NCBI GenBank assembly: GCA_963762825.1
Contig: CAVXLZ010000002.1
Span: forward strand, 310,001-374,000
Direction of reading: 5' to 3'
DNA length: 64,000 bases
Source of the DNA: Miltoncostaea sp963762825
Lineage (GTDB): Bacteria; Actinomycetota; Thermoleophilia; Miltoncostaeales; Miltoncostaeaceae
In this document: positions 28,042-38,719 of the stretch, piece after piece
How the letters are laid out: each line of letters opens with the position of its first letter
How positions within the stretch are numbered: the stretch's first letter is position 1
Notes under the pieces: generated by a model
The model's database searches: none
What the model was told of the DNA's origin: nothing
What the model saw: the letters and a program-made list of their open reading frames with translations, nothing else
Program-made: the position numbers and the translations under genes

Positions 28042-29066
28042 TGGCCTCCGGCGAGCGCTGCGCCCGCGTCGTGAACCGCGCTCTCACCGAGGCGTTCGAG
28101 ACCCGTGAGGACGTCTACCTGCTGGGCGAGGACGTGCTCGACCCCTACGGTGGCGCCTTCAACGTCACGCGCGGCCTGAGCGACCGCTGGCCGGACAGGG
28201 TCATCACCACCCCCATCAGCGAGGCGTCGCTGTTCGGGGTCGCCTCCGGCATGGCGCTGCGGGGCTACCGCCCGATCCTCGAGATCATGTTCGGCGACTT
28301 CCTGATGCTGGGGTTCGACCAGATCGTCAACGGCATCTCGAAGTTCCGCGAGATGTACGACGATCAGGTCACCCTGCCGCTCGTGGTGCGCCTGCCGATG
28401 GGCGGCCGCCGCGGGTACGGGCCCACCCACAGCCAGTCGCTCGAGAAGTTCCTCCTCGGGGTGCCCAACATCACCGTGGCCGCCCCGAGCGAGTGCCACG
28501 ACATCCAGGGGATGGTGCGCGACGCGATCGCCCTCGACGAGCCGGTCTTCCTGATCGAGAACAAGGTGATGTACGGGCGCGCCCAGCGCCGCCCGGTCGA
28601 CGGCCGGATCGAGGGGCTTCGCTGCGTGGAGAGCCCCGGGCCATTCCCGGCACTGACCTTCTCCGGCAACGACTTCGGGGAGGCGGCTGCGACGATCGTC
28701 ACCTATGGCGGGATGCTCCCGATCGTCCTCGAGGCGGTCATCGAGCTGATCCTCGAAGAGGAGGTCTTCTGCGAGGTGGTGGCGCTCGGGCGGCTGCTTC
28801 CCCTCCACCTCGAGCCGGTGCTCGAGTCGGTGGCCCGCAGCGGCGCGCTGGTCACGGCGGAAGAGGGTGCGCTCACCTCGGGGATCGGAGCCGAGATCGC
28901 CGCCCGCGTGCAGGAGCTGGCCTGGTCGGATCTGCGGCGGCCGGTGCGCCGCATCGGCGCCGCCGACGGGATCATCCCCTCGGCGCCGGGGCTGGAGAGC
29001 GCCAGCCTGCCGAGCGTGCGCGACGTGATGGATGCGGTGACCGCGCTGGTGGGCGCCGGGGTGTGA
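28041..29066 (+). CDS. 2-oxoacid dehydrogenase E1 component, beta subunit
   Basis: The 341-residue beta chain pairs with the alpha subunit. It has the catalytic GEDVLDPYGGAFNVTRGL region, TPISEASLFGVASGMALRGYRPILEIMFGDF, RLPMGGRRGYGPTHSQS and the C-terminal transketolase-like domain (LVTAEEGALTSGIGAEIAARV). The ATG shares one base with the alpha-chain stop. No conventional E2 or E3 gene follows; the next gene is a sulfotransferase. Confidence 0.93.
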   Translation: MASGERCARVVNRALTEAFETREDVYLLGEDVLDPYGGAFNVTRGLSDRWPDRVITTPISEASLFGVASGMALRGYRPILEIMFGDFLMLGFDQIVNGISKFREMYDDQVTLPLVVRLPMGGRRGYGPTHSQSLEKFLLGVPNITVAAPSECHDIQGMVRDAIALDEPVFLIENKVMYGRAQRRPVDGRIEGLRCVESPGPFPALTFSGNDFGEAAATIVTYGGMLPIVLEAVIELILEEEVFCEVVALGRLLPLHLEPVLESVARSGALVTAEEGALTSGIGAEIAARVQELAWSDLRRPVRRIGAADGIIPSAPGLESASLPSVRDVMDAVTALVGAGV

Positions 29067-30070
29067 CGGAGACGCCTCCCGGACCCGCCTACCGTCGTCG
29101 CCTCGACCCGGCGCTCGCCGAGGGATTCCGCAAGGACCCGCTCGAGGAGGACTTCCTCGAGCGCCTGAACGGAGTCCTCCGCCCGGCCGAGGAGGAGGAC
29201 TACCGCGACCTTCCCGAGAGGTTGCCGACCCTGCACGTCATCGGGGCCCCCCGCTCCGGGACCACGCTGCTCTACCAGGTGATCGCGAGCGGGCTCGAGG
29301 TGGGCTACGTCAACAATCTGATCGCGGCCTTCTGGCTCGCGCCCGCCACCGGCGTGCGTCTCTCGCGCAAGCTCGGCCTGGACGGGGGGCCCTCGTCGTC
29401 GTTCCACTCGTCGTTCGGGCGCACCGAGGGGGTCGGTGAGCCGCACGAGTTCGGGTACTTCTGGAACCACCACCTGAGGTATCCCGACCTCGCAGAACGC
29501 GATCGCGAGCACGAGGCGTCCATCGACTGGGCGCGACTGCGACGGGTGCTGGTGAACATGGCCCGGGCCGACGGCCGGCCGATGGCGTTCAAGCCGATGC
29601 TGCTGGCGTGGCACCTGGAGACCATGCTCGAGCACATGCCGCGCACCTGCTACGCGTGGATCCGGCGCGAGCCGCGCGACACCGCGCTGTCGATCCTCAG
29701 GATGCGCAGCTCGCTGCTCGGATCCTACGAGGGCTGGGCGTCCCTGAAGCCCCGCGACGCCCCGACCGACGTGCCCCCCTGGGAGCAGGTGGCGGCGCAG
29801 GTGGTTCTCCTGGAGCGCACGCTGGAAGAGGCCGCGGCACGCCTCGGCCCCGACCACGTGCTGCCGGTGCGCTACGAGCGCCTCTGCGAGGACCCGGGCG
29901 CTGTGCTGAGCGAGATCCGCGACATGATGGGGGCCAAGGGATTCGCGCCCACCCTCCGTCCGGAGGGGATCCCGCCCTTCCACGAGAGGCGCAACGCGGC
30001 GCTCGACGAGGAGTTCGGCGCGCGCATCGACGCGGCTCTCGCGCGCTACGGGGAGGCCTTCGCCCGCTAG
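29063..30070 (+). CDS. PAPS-type sulfotransferase
   Basis: The 335-residue protein has the 5'-phosphosulfate loop HVIGAPRSGTTLLYQVIASG near residue 55 and the 3'-phosphate-binding YAWIRREPRDTALSILRMR near 200, followed by VRYERLCEDPGAVLSEI, typical of sulfotransferase family 3/TPST-like proteins. It overlaps the E1 beta stop by GTGA, so it is the last gene of the four-gene unit. Its TAG stop is the first three bases of the 53-bp palindrome. The acceptor is unknown; a sugar or a lipid made by this cluster is plausible. Confidence 0.88.
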   Translation: MTETPPGPAYRRRLDPALAEGFRKDPLEEDFLERLNGVLRPAEEEDYRDLPERLPTLHVIGAPRSGTTLLYQVIASGLEVGYVNNLIAAFWLAPATGVRLSRKLGLDGGPSSSFHSSFGRTEGVGEPHEFGYFWNHHLRYPDLAERDREHEASIDWARLRRVLVNMARADGRPMAFKPMLLAWHLETMLEHMPRTCYAWIRREPRDTALSILRMRSSLLGSYEGWASLKPRDAPTDVPPWEQVAAQVVLLERTLEEAAARLGPDHVLPVRYERLCEDPGAVLSEIRDMMGAKGFAPTLRPEGIPPFHERRNAALDEEFGARIDAALARYGEAFAR

Positions 30071-30120
30071 TGTCCGGATTCAGAAGTTCAGCGGCAGCCA
30101 ACTTCTGAATCCGGACACTA
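30068..30120. repeat. Perfect 53-bp palindromic element carrying both stop codons
   Basis: Two 21-bp perfect arms (30068-30088 and 30100-30120) flank an 11-base centre. Each arm begins TAGTGTCC outward-in, and the outer TAG is the stop codon of the sulfotransferase on the plus strand and of the frame-corrected synthetase on the minus strand. A diverged, shortened copy lies at 43809-43848. It would fold into a strong hairpin in either transcript and can act as a bidirectional terminator. The repeat behaviour suggests a small mobile or REP-like palindrome. Confidence 0.85.
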
Positions 30121-32731
30121 GCCGCGGGACCCCTCCGGGTTCTCGGCCACGATCGCCGAGCTGATCCGGCGCGCGACCTCAGCGACCATCGGCTCGCGGA
30201 GCAGGTCGTCGTTCGCCCCCTGCAGCACCTCCACGCGTCAGCCGGTCGGCGAGGCCCGCCCAGTCGCTAGCGGGATCGTCGCTGTAGAGGGCGGTCGCCT
30301 CGGCCGAGAGATAGAGCCTGACCGCGCCAGGAAGGGGATCGGGCGCGTGGAGGGCCAACGCACGGCGAGCCGGATCGCCGCCCCTCGCGCGCTGGCGGCC
30401 GGCACTCGCCCGGATCCGCCTCGACACCGCCGGGATCGCCCGCCGGAGGAGAGCCGCGCACGCGGCCGGATCGAGATCCCGTGTCCGCACGAGATGGCGG
30501 CGCGCCCGTCGCAGCGGGCTGCGGCCCTCGCGGTACCGGGCGGCGGCCGTGGGGGAGACCAGCGTGGGGAAGTCGATGGCGCCCACGCCGATCAGGGCGA
30601 CCAGGGAGACCTCGGAGCCCTCGGCGCGCAGCCGGCGGGCGACCTCGAGGGCCACGATCGCTCCCGAGCAGAACCCGGCGAGCAGGTAGGGCGGATCCGG
30701 CCGCGCCGCACGTAGGGCGCCGACGTGGGACCGCGCGAGATCGTCGATCGACCCCCACCCGCCATCGCCGGTCTGGAGGCCCCACACCGGTCGTGCGGCG
30801 CCCAGGCGGCGCACCAGCCACGCGTAGGTGTCGGTGTTGAAGTCGAGGCCGTGCACGAGCACGAGCGGCGTACCGCCCCCGCGCGGCTGGAGCGGAACGA
30901 TGCCCCCTGCCGGAGTTCCCCCGGCGGCGTCGTCGTGGAGATCCGCGGCCAGGCGGGCGATCGTCGGCGCCCTCACCAGAGCCGAGGGCTCCAGGGAACG
31001 ACCGATGCGCTCCTCCACGGCCGCGAGTAACTCCGCCAACGCAAGCGAGTCGCCGCCGAGCTCGAAGAAGTCGTCGTCAACGCCGAGGTCCCGCCTCTCC
31101 AGAACGCTCTCCCAGACCTCGATCAGCGCGGTCTCGACCGCGTTCCGAGGGCGCACCGCGGCGGCCTCGCGCGCCGGGGAGAGGGCCCCGCGATCCACCT
31201 TGCCGTTCGCTGTGAGAGGGAGCGACGCCACGAACGAGATCGACGTGGGGACCATGTCCGCCGGGAGGCGCTCGACAAGCGTCTTCCGGATCGCCTGATG
31301 GTCCATGTCGTCGTCGTCGACCACCAGGTGCGCCGCCAGGCGCCCCTCGCCGCGCCGGCCCGGGTAGGTGGTGACCGCGGCCTCGACGACGCCGGGAAGA
31401 GCGAGCAGGTGGCCCTCGATCTCGGCGGTCTCGACGCGCCGCCCACCCACCTTGAGCTGGCCATCCCTGCGGCCGAGGAACTCGAGGCAGCCGTCGGAGC
31501 GCAGGCGGCCGAGGTCGCCGGTGCGGTAGATCCGTAACCCCGGATCGGCGGCATCGGGCGAGAAAGCCGCCTCGGTGAGGTCCGCCCGCCCCCAGTATCC
31601 GAGCGCGAGATGGCGGCTCCGTACGACGATCTCGCCCGCCTCTCCGACCGGCGAGGGATGACCGGCGGCGGCGACGACGTGGACCTCCATGTCGGGCACC
31701 GGGTATCCCACGGGCAGGATCCCCTCGGACACGGTATCGCCGGCCGCGATCCTCAGCTGACGGCTGAGTCCGGTCTCGGTGGCTCCGAGCCCGTTGGCAA
31801 GGATGCTCCAGGACGGGAAGTGGCGACGATGGAGCGCGACGTCCGATGATGCGGCGCGATCGCCCTCCAGCCGGACGACGCGCACGCGCGGGAAGACGCC
31901 CCCATCGACGGCGACGAGGCTGCGGAAGATCGATGGGACCGAGTGGTAGACGGTGATCGCCTGCTCCCGCACCGCAGCGGCCAGCGAGTCGACACGACCC
32001 TCGTGGATCCGCATGGGAAAGAGGGCAGCGCCGTTGAGGAGCGCGGCGAACGTGCTCGACACGACAGCGCTGAAGCTGGGCGACTGGATCAGGCTGAGGC
32101 GGTCCCCGGGCCCGATGCCCAGAGTGGCGGTGTACCGCATGGCGTTGTGGAGGACGTTGCGATGGCTGTCGATGACTCCCTTGGGGCTCCCCGTCGATCC
32201 CGACGTGAAATAGACGCAGGCGACCGAGTCCGGAGAGAGATCGTGCGGGGTGGGCTCCACGGGGCCGGTGACCTCGTCCTCGAGGAGCAGCACCTGGCGA
32301 TCGCGTCCCCGGAGGGCCTCGGCGGCAGGCGCGCCCTCGCCGTCGGTGAGGATGAGCCGCGCTCCGACGTGATCCGCGACCTTCGCGAGGTGGGCGGAGG
32401 GATCGGATGGATCGAGAGGGACGTAGGGTCGACCCGCGGCGAGCGCGCCGAGCGTCGCGACGACGCTCGGGATCCCCTGCTGGAAGAGGAGCACGACCGG
32501 CTCGCGGCCCCCCTTCGAGCGCGCGAGGATCGCCGTGCAGATGGCGTTGGACATCCCATCCAGCTCCCGGTACGTCAGCCGGCGGGATACGTCCTGCGCG
32601 GCGAGGCAGTCGGGGTGCGCTCGCACGACCTGGCGAAACCTCGCCGGGATCGTCTGGTCCACCTCCGCGGGCGCCATCACCCCGATGGCGCCGCGGCATT
32701 GGTGCTGGGGAGGCGACGGGGTCTCGGTCAC
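30118..32731 (-). CDS. One-module NRPS-like synthetase A-PCP-TE, one frameshift near its end
   Basis: Joined length is 870 residues. The adenylation domain (20-515) has FTSGSTGSPKGV, NGLGATETG, YRTGDLGR and catalytic Lys511 in LTANGKVDRG. At the position of the amino-group Asp of amino-acid-activating domains the sequence reads SFSAVV, with Ser221. PCP Ser562 is in DDFFELGGDSLAL. The thioesterase has nucleophile Ser689 in GFCSG. A single extra base near 30236 ends the plain frame at 30179; corrected, it reads VEVLQGANDDLLREPMVAEVARRI and stops in the palindrome. No condensation domain. GTG 32731 overlaps the upstream stop; ATG 32677 is the alternative start. Confidence 0.87.
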
Positions 32732-33354
32732 CCCGCGCCGCCCGAGGGGTTCTCGACGATACGGCACGAGCGCCCGCGGAGGCGCGCGAGATCGTCGGGC
32801 GTGTCGACGTCCTCGGGTGGGTCTCCACCCACCTCGACCATCTCCACCCGACCGGCATGGGCGGCGATGAGAGGGCGAGCGCCCGCGTCGCCCCGCAGGG
32901 CCCGGGCGGCGGGCCAGACCTCACGGTCGAGCAGCACGGGGTGCGAGGGCCTGCCGCGGTACGACGCCCGGAGGATCGGCGCGCCGCTCGCCGCGTGCGC
33001 CGCAACCACCGCGCGGATCGCGTCCGCGCGCACCCCCGGCTGATCGCCGAGGAGGACGACCGCGGCCGCGGCACCGGCGGGAGCGCGCTCGAGACCCACT
33101 CGAAGCGAGGTCGACTGGCCGGCCTCGAATAGCGGATTGACCGCGATCTCGACCCCCTCCGGCAGGCGCAGCGCAGCGGCCACCTCATCGGCCGCGTGGC
33201 CGAGCACCACGACGACGCCATCGAGCGAGGCCTCAGCCGCAGCATCGATGACGTGCTGAAGGAGGGGCCGTCCGCGCAATGGCGACAGCTGCTTGCGGGC
33301 GCTCCCCATGCGGCGGCCCTCGCCCGCGGCGAGGATGATCCCTGTGACGCACAC
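32728..33354 (-). CDS. MocA/MobA-like nucleotidyltransferase
   Basis: The 208-residue protein has the signature GIILAAGEGRRMGSARKQLSPLRGRPLL, LLGDQPGV with the metal-binding Asp and a C-terminal DVDTPDDLARLRG. This pattern is that of MocA, the CTP:molybdopterin cytidylyltransferase, which makes the cofactor of CoxL/xanthine dehydrogenase-type enzymes; a sugar nucleotidyltransferase is the alternative. GTG 33354 is chosen as start (family proteins begin 3-6 residues before GIILAAG). Its stop overlaps the synthetase start. Confidence 0.8.
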   Translation of the reverse strand: MCVTGIILAAGEGRRMGSARKQLSPLRGRPLLQHVIDAAAEASLDGVVVVLGHAADEVAAALRLPEGVEIAVNPLFEAGQSTSLRVGLERAPAGAAAAVVLLGDQPGVRADAIRAVVAAHAASGAPILRASYRGRPSHPVLLDREVWPAARALRGDAGARPLIAAHAGRVEMVEVGGDPPEDVDTPDDLARLRGRSCRIVENPSGGAG

Positions 33355-33378
33355 GGGCCGAGCATGACGGGTGTCGAA

Positions 33379-33384
33379 TAGTTT
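33379..33384 (+). promoter_or_regulatory. TANNNT box before the glycosyltransferase
   Basis: TAGTTT lies 7 bases before the ATG at 33392, another leaderless-type arrangement, within the 37-bp divergent gap. Confidence 0.42.
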
Positions 33385-33391
33385 GTCGCCG

Positions 33392-34538
33392 ATGCGCGAC
33401 GACATCCGCCTGGTGGCCGGCGTCGCTTCGGTGTTCTGGGCGGGGGCGACGGCGCTCGCCCTGCACGAACGACGCACGGCCCCGCGTCCCGACGCCGAAC
33501 CCCCCGCGCCGGCGGGGCCTCTGGTGAGCGTCATCGTGCCGGCGCGCAACGAGGAGCGCGGTGTGGGCGCGGCGATCGCGAGCCTGCGCGCCCTCGACTA
33601 CGACCGGATGGAGGTGATCGTGGTCGACGACCAGTCCGATGACGACACCCTGGCCACGGCGCGGGCGGCCGCCGGCGATGATCCGCGCGTGGCGGTGCTC
33701 TCGGGGGCGCCCCTCCCAGAGGGGTGGGTCGGCAAGTCGTGGGCCTGCTGGCAGGCGGTGGCGCGGGCTCGCGGAGAGTGGCTCCTGTTCACCGACGCCG
33801 ACGTCATCCACTCCCGCGATTCGCTGGGGCGGTCGCTGGCGATGGCCGAGCGGCTGGGGCGCGGGGGGCTCACCCTGCTCCCCACCATCGACTGCGGCAG
33901 CCCGATAGAGCGAGCGGTGATGCCCGCCGCCCTCACGGCCATCGCGACCTTCGTGGCGCCCGGGCCACTGGCCCGCTCGCCACGCAGCCGCGTGTCGATC
34001 GCCGCGGGCGGCTACATGCTGATGACGCGTGCGCTCTACGACGCGGTCGGCGGGCACGCCGCGATCCGCGACCGGATGGTCGACGACGTGTGCATGGCGG
34101 CGGCGATCAAGCGAACGGGGCGCCTTGCTGGTACCGGTGCCCGCCCGCCGACTGGCGCGGCTGCGGATGTACCACGGAGGGCGGGAGTTGTGGGAGGGCT
34201 GGACCAAGAACGCCTCGTTCGCCGCGGCCGGCGGAGCAACCAAGGGCCTGGTCAGCGCGGGCGCGGTCGCGGTGCTCGCGCTGGCGCCGATCGGGGCCGC
34301 GGGACGGGGCCTGCGTCAGGGGGATCGCGGCCTCACCGCGATCGGGCTCGGGGGCACGGCGGCCCTGGTCGCCCTGCAGCGCCTGTCGTCGTGGGCGGTG
34401 CCGACGCCCGCCCTCTACGCACCCACCCTGCCGATCGGCCTCCTCGTGCTGAGCGGCGCCGCCGCCCGCGGCGCCCTGGAGCGCATGCGCGGACGCGGCC
34501 CACGGTGGCGCGGGCGGCGCTACCCCCTGGCGCGCTGA
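33392..34538 (+). CDS. Family 2 glycosyltransferase with membrane helices, one frameshift
   Basis: The product starts MRDDIRLVAGVASVFWAG and has the GT-A fold: PLVSVIVPARNEERGVGAAIASL, VIVVDDQSDDDTLATARAAAGDD, GKSWACWQAVARARGEWLLFTDADVIHS (DAD metal motif) and GGYMLMTRALYDAVGGHAAIRDRMVDDV. Near 34117 one extra base in a GGGG run changes frame; the continuation GALLVPVPARRLARLRMYHGGRELWEGWTKN and two to three C-terminal membrane helices follow in the next frame to 34538. Similar proteins occur in carotenoid and hopanoid glycoside pathways (HpnB-like). It overlaps the convergent J-domain gene by 19 bp. Confidence 0.85.
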
Positions 34539-35623
34539 GCCTGGCGGCGCGGCACCCGGCCGAGCAACAGGTCGCGGGCCGCGTTGAGCGCCACGGTGAG
34601 GCCCTCGGCCTGGCCCTGGATCGTGGGGTGAAGCCCCGCGACGCGATCCGGATGACAACGGGTGATCTGATCGCGGTAGGCGCGCTCGACCTCGTCGTTG
34701 GGCACGTCGCCCGCCAGACCGAGGAGCGCGAGCGCGTCCGCGGCCGTGCGCGGCACGGCCACCGCCGAGACCGGTGCGCCCGCCACCGGCGCAGGGCGGG
34801 AGCGCGGCCGGCTCGCGCGCTCGGCGGCCATCAGCGCCCGCTCCTCCGCGAGGGCCGCGCGTTCGTCCACGAGGCGCTCGCGCTCTTCCGCGACCTCCCG
34901 GGCCAGGCTCACCAACCGGCGGTCCCGCGCCGCCGGGTCCTCGCGCAGCGCCGACAGCATCGCTTCGGGATCGAGGCTGAGCGGCTCATCCTCGGCGACG
35001 GTCCATCCGGCCCCCGAATCGCCACGCCGCACGGCGGCGATGATCTCCTCGAAGGTGAGGTGGGCCCGATTGCCGAGGCCGGGCCCCTCGGACGGCCCGA
35101 GTCGCACCAGCTCCAGCGAGTCCCAGCCCGGATCGACGAGGAAGGCGGTGGACGAGCGGCCGCCGATCAGCATCCGCCGCTCCGGGCGGGCCCGGTGGCC
35201 GAGCACCGAGAAGCGCGCGCGCTCGGGCGCGCCCCCGACGATCGCGGTCAGCTCGTCGTCGAGATCCGCGAGGCGGCGGGCCACCTCGCGGGCATCGGGA
35301 CCGACGGCCTCGACGGCGCGTGCAGCGGCGAGCGCCTCACGGAGACCGGCCGCCCCCGAGGACTGTCCGGCGGCCAACACCGCCCACCAGCGTGCCCAGG
35401 CGTCGGCGGGATCGGCGCGCTCCAGCGCCACGGCGGCGGCTGCCGGGTGGTCGAGCGCCAACAGGGTCGCGGCGAGGCCGGTCGCGGCGCGCGGGGAGTC
35501 ACCCATCGCCGAGGAGGCCGCGAGCAGCGCGACCTGGCGCCAGCGGCTCTCGGTACCCCGGGCCGGGGCGGGCCCGGCGGCGGCGATGAACGGATCGACC
35601 ATGGCGAACACGGTAGCGGACAT
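34520..35623 (-). CDS. Protein with C-terminal J domain (DnaJ-like)
   Basis: Of 367 residues only the last 65 are recognisable: ALALLGLAGDVPNDEVERAYRDQITRCHPDRVAG is a J domain with the HPD motif, which would stimulate an Hsp70. The N-terminal part is Ala-rich helical repeats (1-125), then a beta-rich segment (ARFSVLGHRARPERRMLIGG) and a charged coiled coil near residues 255-285 (LAREVAEERERLVDERAALAEERALM). A J domain at the extreme C-terminus resembles secretion- or membrane-linked J proteins. Start at ATG 35623; MVDPF (24 bp in) is an alternative. Confidence 0.78.
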   Translation of the reverse strand: MSATVFAMVDPFIAAAGPAPARGTESRWRQVALLAASSAMGDSPRAATGLAATLLALDHPAAAAVALERADPADAWARWWAVLAAGQSSGAAGLREALAAARAVEAVGPDAREVARRLADLDDELTAIVGGAPERARFSVLGHRARPERRMLIGGRSSTAFLVDPGWDSLELVRLGPSEGPGLGNRAHLTFEEIIAAVRRGDSGAGWTVAEDEPLSLDPEAMLSALREDPAARDRRLVSLAREVAEERERLVDERAALAEERALMAAERASRPRSRPAPVAGAPVSAVAVPRTAADALALLGLAGDVPNDEVERAYRDQITRCHPDRVAGLHPTIQGQAEGLTVALNAARDLLLGRVPRRQAQRARG

Positions 35624-35641
35624 CCATCCGTGGGCCGGGTC

Positions 35642-35647
35642 TAGAGT
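35642..35647 (+). promoter_or_regulatory. TANNNT box before the DUF255 protein
   Basis: TAGAGT lies 7 bases before the ATG at 35655, with no SD sequence between. Confidence 0.42.
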
Positions 35648-35654
35648 GGCCTCG

Positions 35655-37694
<2,040 letters not shown>

Positions 37695-37782
37695 CGCGGG
37701 ATCCTTCCCGGATGGTCACGGAACGCTAAGAAACCGCCCGAAGGGCAGCGGTATCGTCCGCCTCCACCGAGAGGAGACCGCG

Positions 37783-38187
37783 ATGAGGAAGACCCGCATC
37801 CGACGCACCGCGTTGGCGCTCATGAGCTCGGCCGCCCTCGGGGCCGCCACCATGACCGCCGTCGCCGCGACGTCCCACGTCACCGCGCCCACGAAGCGCT
37901 CCACACGCACGGTGATCGCGCCACCCGGGGTGAAGCTGACGTTCTCGGCCAAGCGCCTGAAGGTGCGCGCGGGCCGGCTGACGCTGAGGGTGAAGAACCG
38001 CGACGACATCCCCCACAACATCGCGTTGCGCGGCAAGAAGCTGAAGCCCCGCAAGGGCCGGGTGGTGGGCACCGGCAAGGTCTCGAAGATCGTCGTGAAG
38101 CTGAAGCCGGGGAAGTACACCTTCTACTGCAGCGTGTTCGGCCACGAGGCCGGCGGCATGAAGGGCATCCTCAGGGTCACCCGCTAG
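37783..38187 (+). CDS. Exported cupredoxin (blue copper protein)
   Basis: The 134-residue precursor begins with a signal peptide MRKTRIRRTALALMSSAALGAA (cleavage probably after VAA near residue 29). The mature part is a small beta sandwich with type 1 copper ligands: His in DIPHNIAL and Cys, His, Met in YCSVFGHEAGGMKG. It would carry single electrons outside the membrane. GAGGAG lies 6 bases before the ATG. The stop overlaps the stop of the convergent PII gene by two bases. Confidence 0.9.
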   Translation: MRKTRIRRTALALMSSAALGAATMTAVAATSHVTAPTKRSTRTVIAPPGVKLTFSAKRLKVRAGRLTLRVKNRDDIPHNIALRGKKLKPRKGRVVGTGKVSKIVVKLKPGKYTFYCSVFGHEAGGMKGILRVTR

Positions 38188-38558
38188 AACTCGTGCGGGT
38201 CTGGCCCCTCCGCGTGCGACTCGAGCACGATGGGCCCGCGCTCGCCCGTGCGCACCCTGATGGCCTGCTCGATGTCGTAGACGAAGATCTTCCCGTCGCC
38301 CGGCTGACCGGTGTGGGCCAGCTCCAGGATGACGTCGAGCGCGCGCTCGAGGTCGGCGTCGTCCACGGCCACCTCGAGCTTCAGCTTGGGGCGGAGGAAG
38401 ATCGTGGAGCGAGCACCGCGGTAGCTCTCGGTGAAGCCCTTCTGCCGGCCCGACCCCTTCGTCTCGCTGACGCTCATCGACGGAAGGCCGATCGCCTCCA
38501 GACGGTCATGGATCGCCTCGAGGGCCTCGTGACGGATGTACGCCTCGATCTTCTTCAC
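38184..38558 (-). CDS. PII-family nitrogen regulatory protein
   Basis: The 124-residue protein shows the PII T-loop GRQKGFTESYRGARS with the modifiable Tyr51 region, the B-loop TGQPGDGKIFVYDIEQAIRVRTGE binding ATP/ADP, and KLKLEVAVDD. PII senses 2-oxoglutarate and adenylates and regulates nitrogen uptake and assimilation. GTG 38558 has AGGAGGG about 7 bases upstream. It is not next to amtB; a second PII (55519) is. Confidence 0.93.
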   Translation of the reverse strand: MKKIEAYIRHEALEAIHDRLEAIGLPSMSVSETKGSGRQKGFTESYRGARSTIFLRPKLKLEVAVDDADLERALDVILELAHTGQPGDGKIFVYDIEQAIRVRTGERGPIVLESHAEGPDPHEF

Positions 38559-38705
38559 TGGATGCCCTCCTGGGGTTCGCAATTCGCACGACTCCGGTGC
38601 ATTGCGCACCCGCGGCCGGTGCAGGTATACCAGTGCTCCGGCGCGCTCTCGGGCGCGCGGGGAGTCGGCCGGGCGCTCTACGAGGCCGCCGGCGACGGCG
38701 GCCGC

Positions 38706-38711
38706 TATCCT
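38706..38711 (+). promoter_or_regulatory. TANNNT box before bolA, next to a GC hairpin
   Basis: TATCCT lies 8 bases before the BolA ATG (38720). Just upstream, 38684-38690 and 38697-38703 form a 7-bp inverted repeat. The rest of the 161-bp divergent gap (38559-38719) shows only GC-rich repeats and no other gene. Confidence 0.4.
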
Positions 38712-38719
38712 GGCCAAAG

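Noticed and set aside
34698..35654. Upstream extension of the DUF255 protein frame
   Set aside because: It is antisense to the J-domain protein gene; the family hallmark NRLSGESS begins at ATG 35655.
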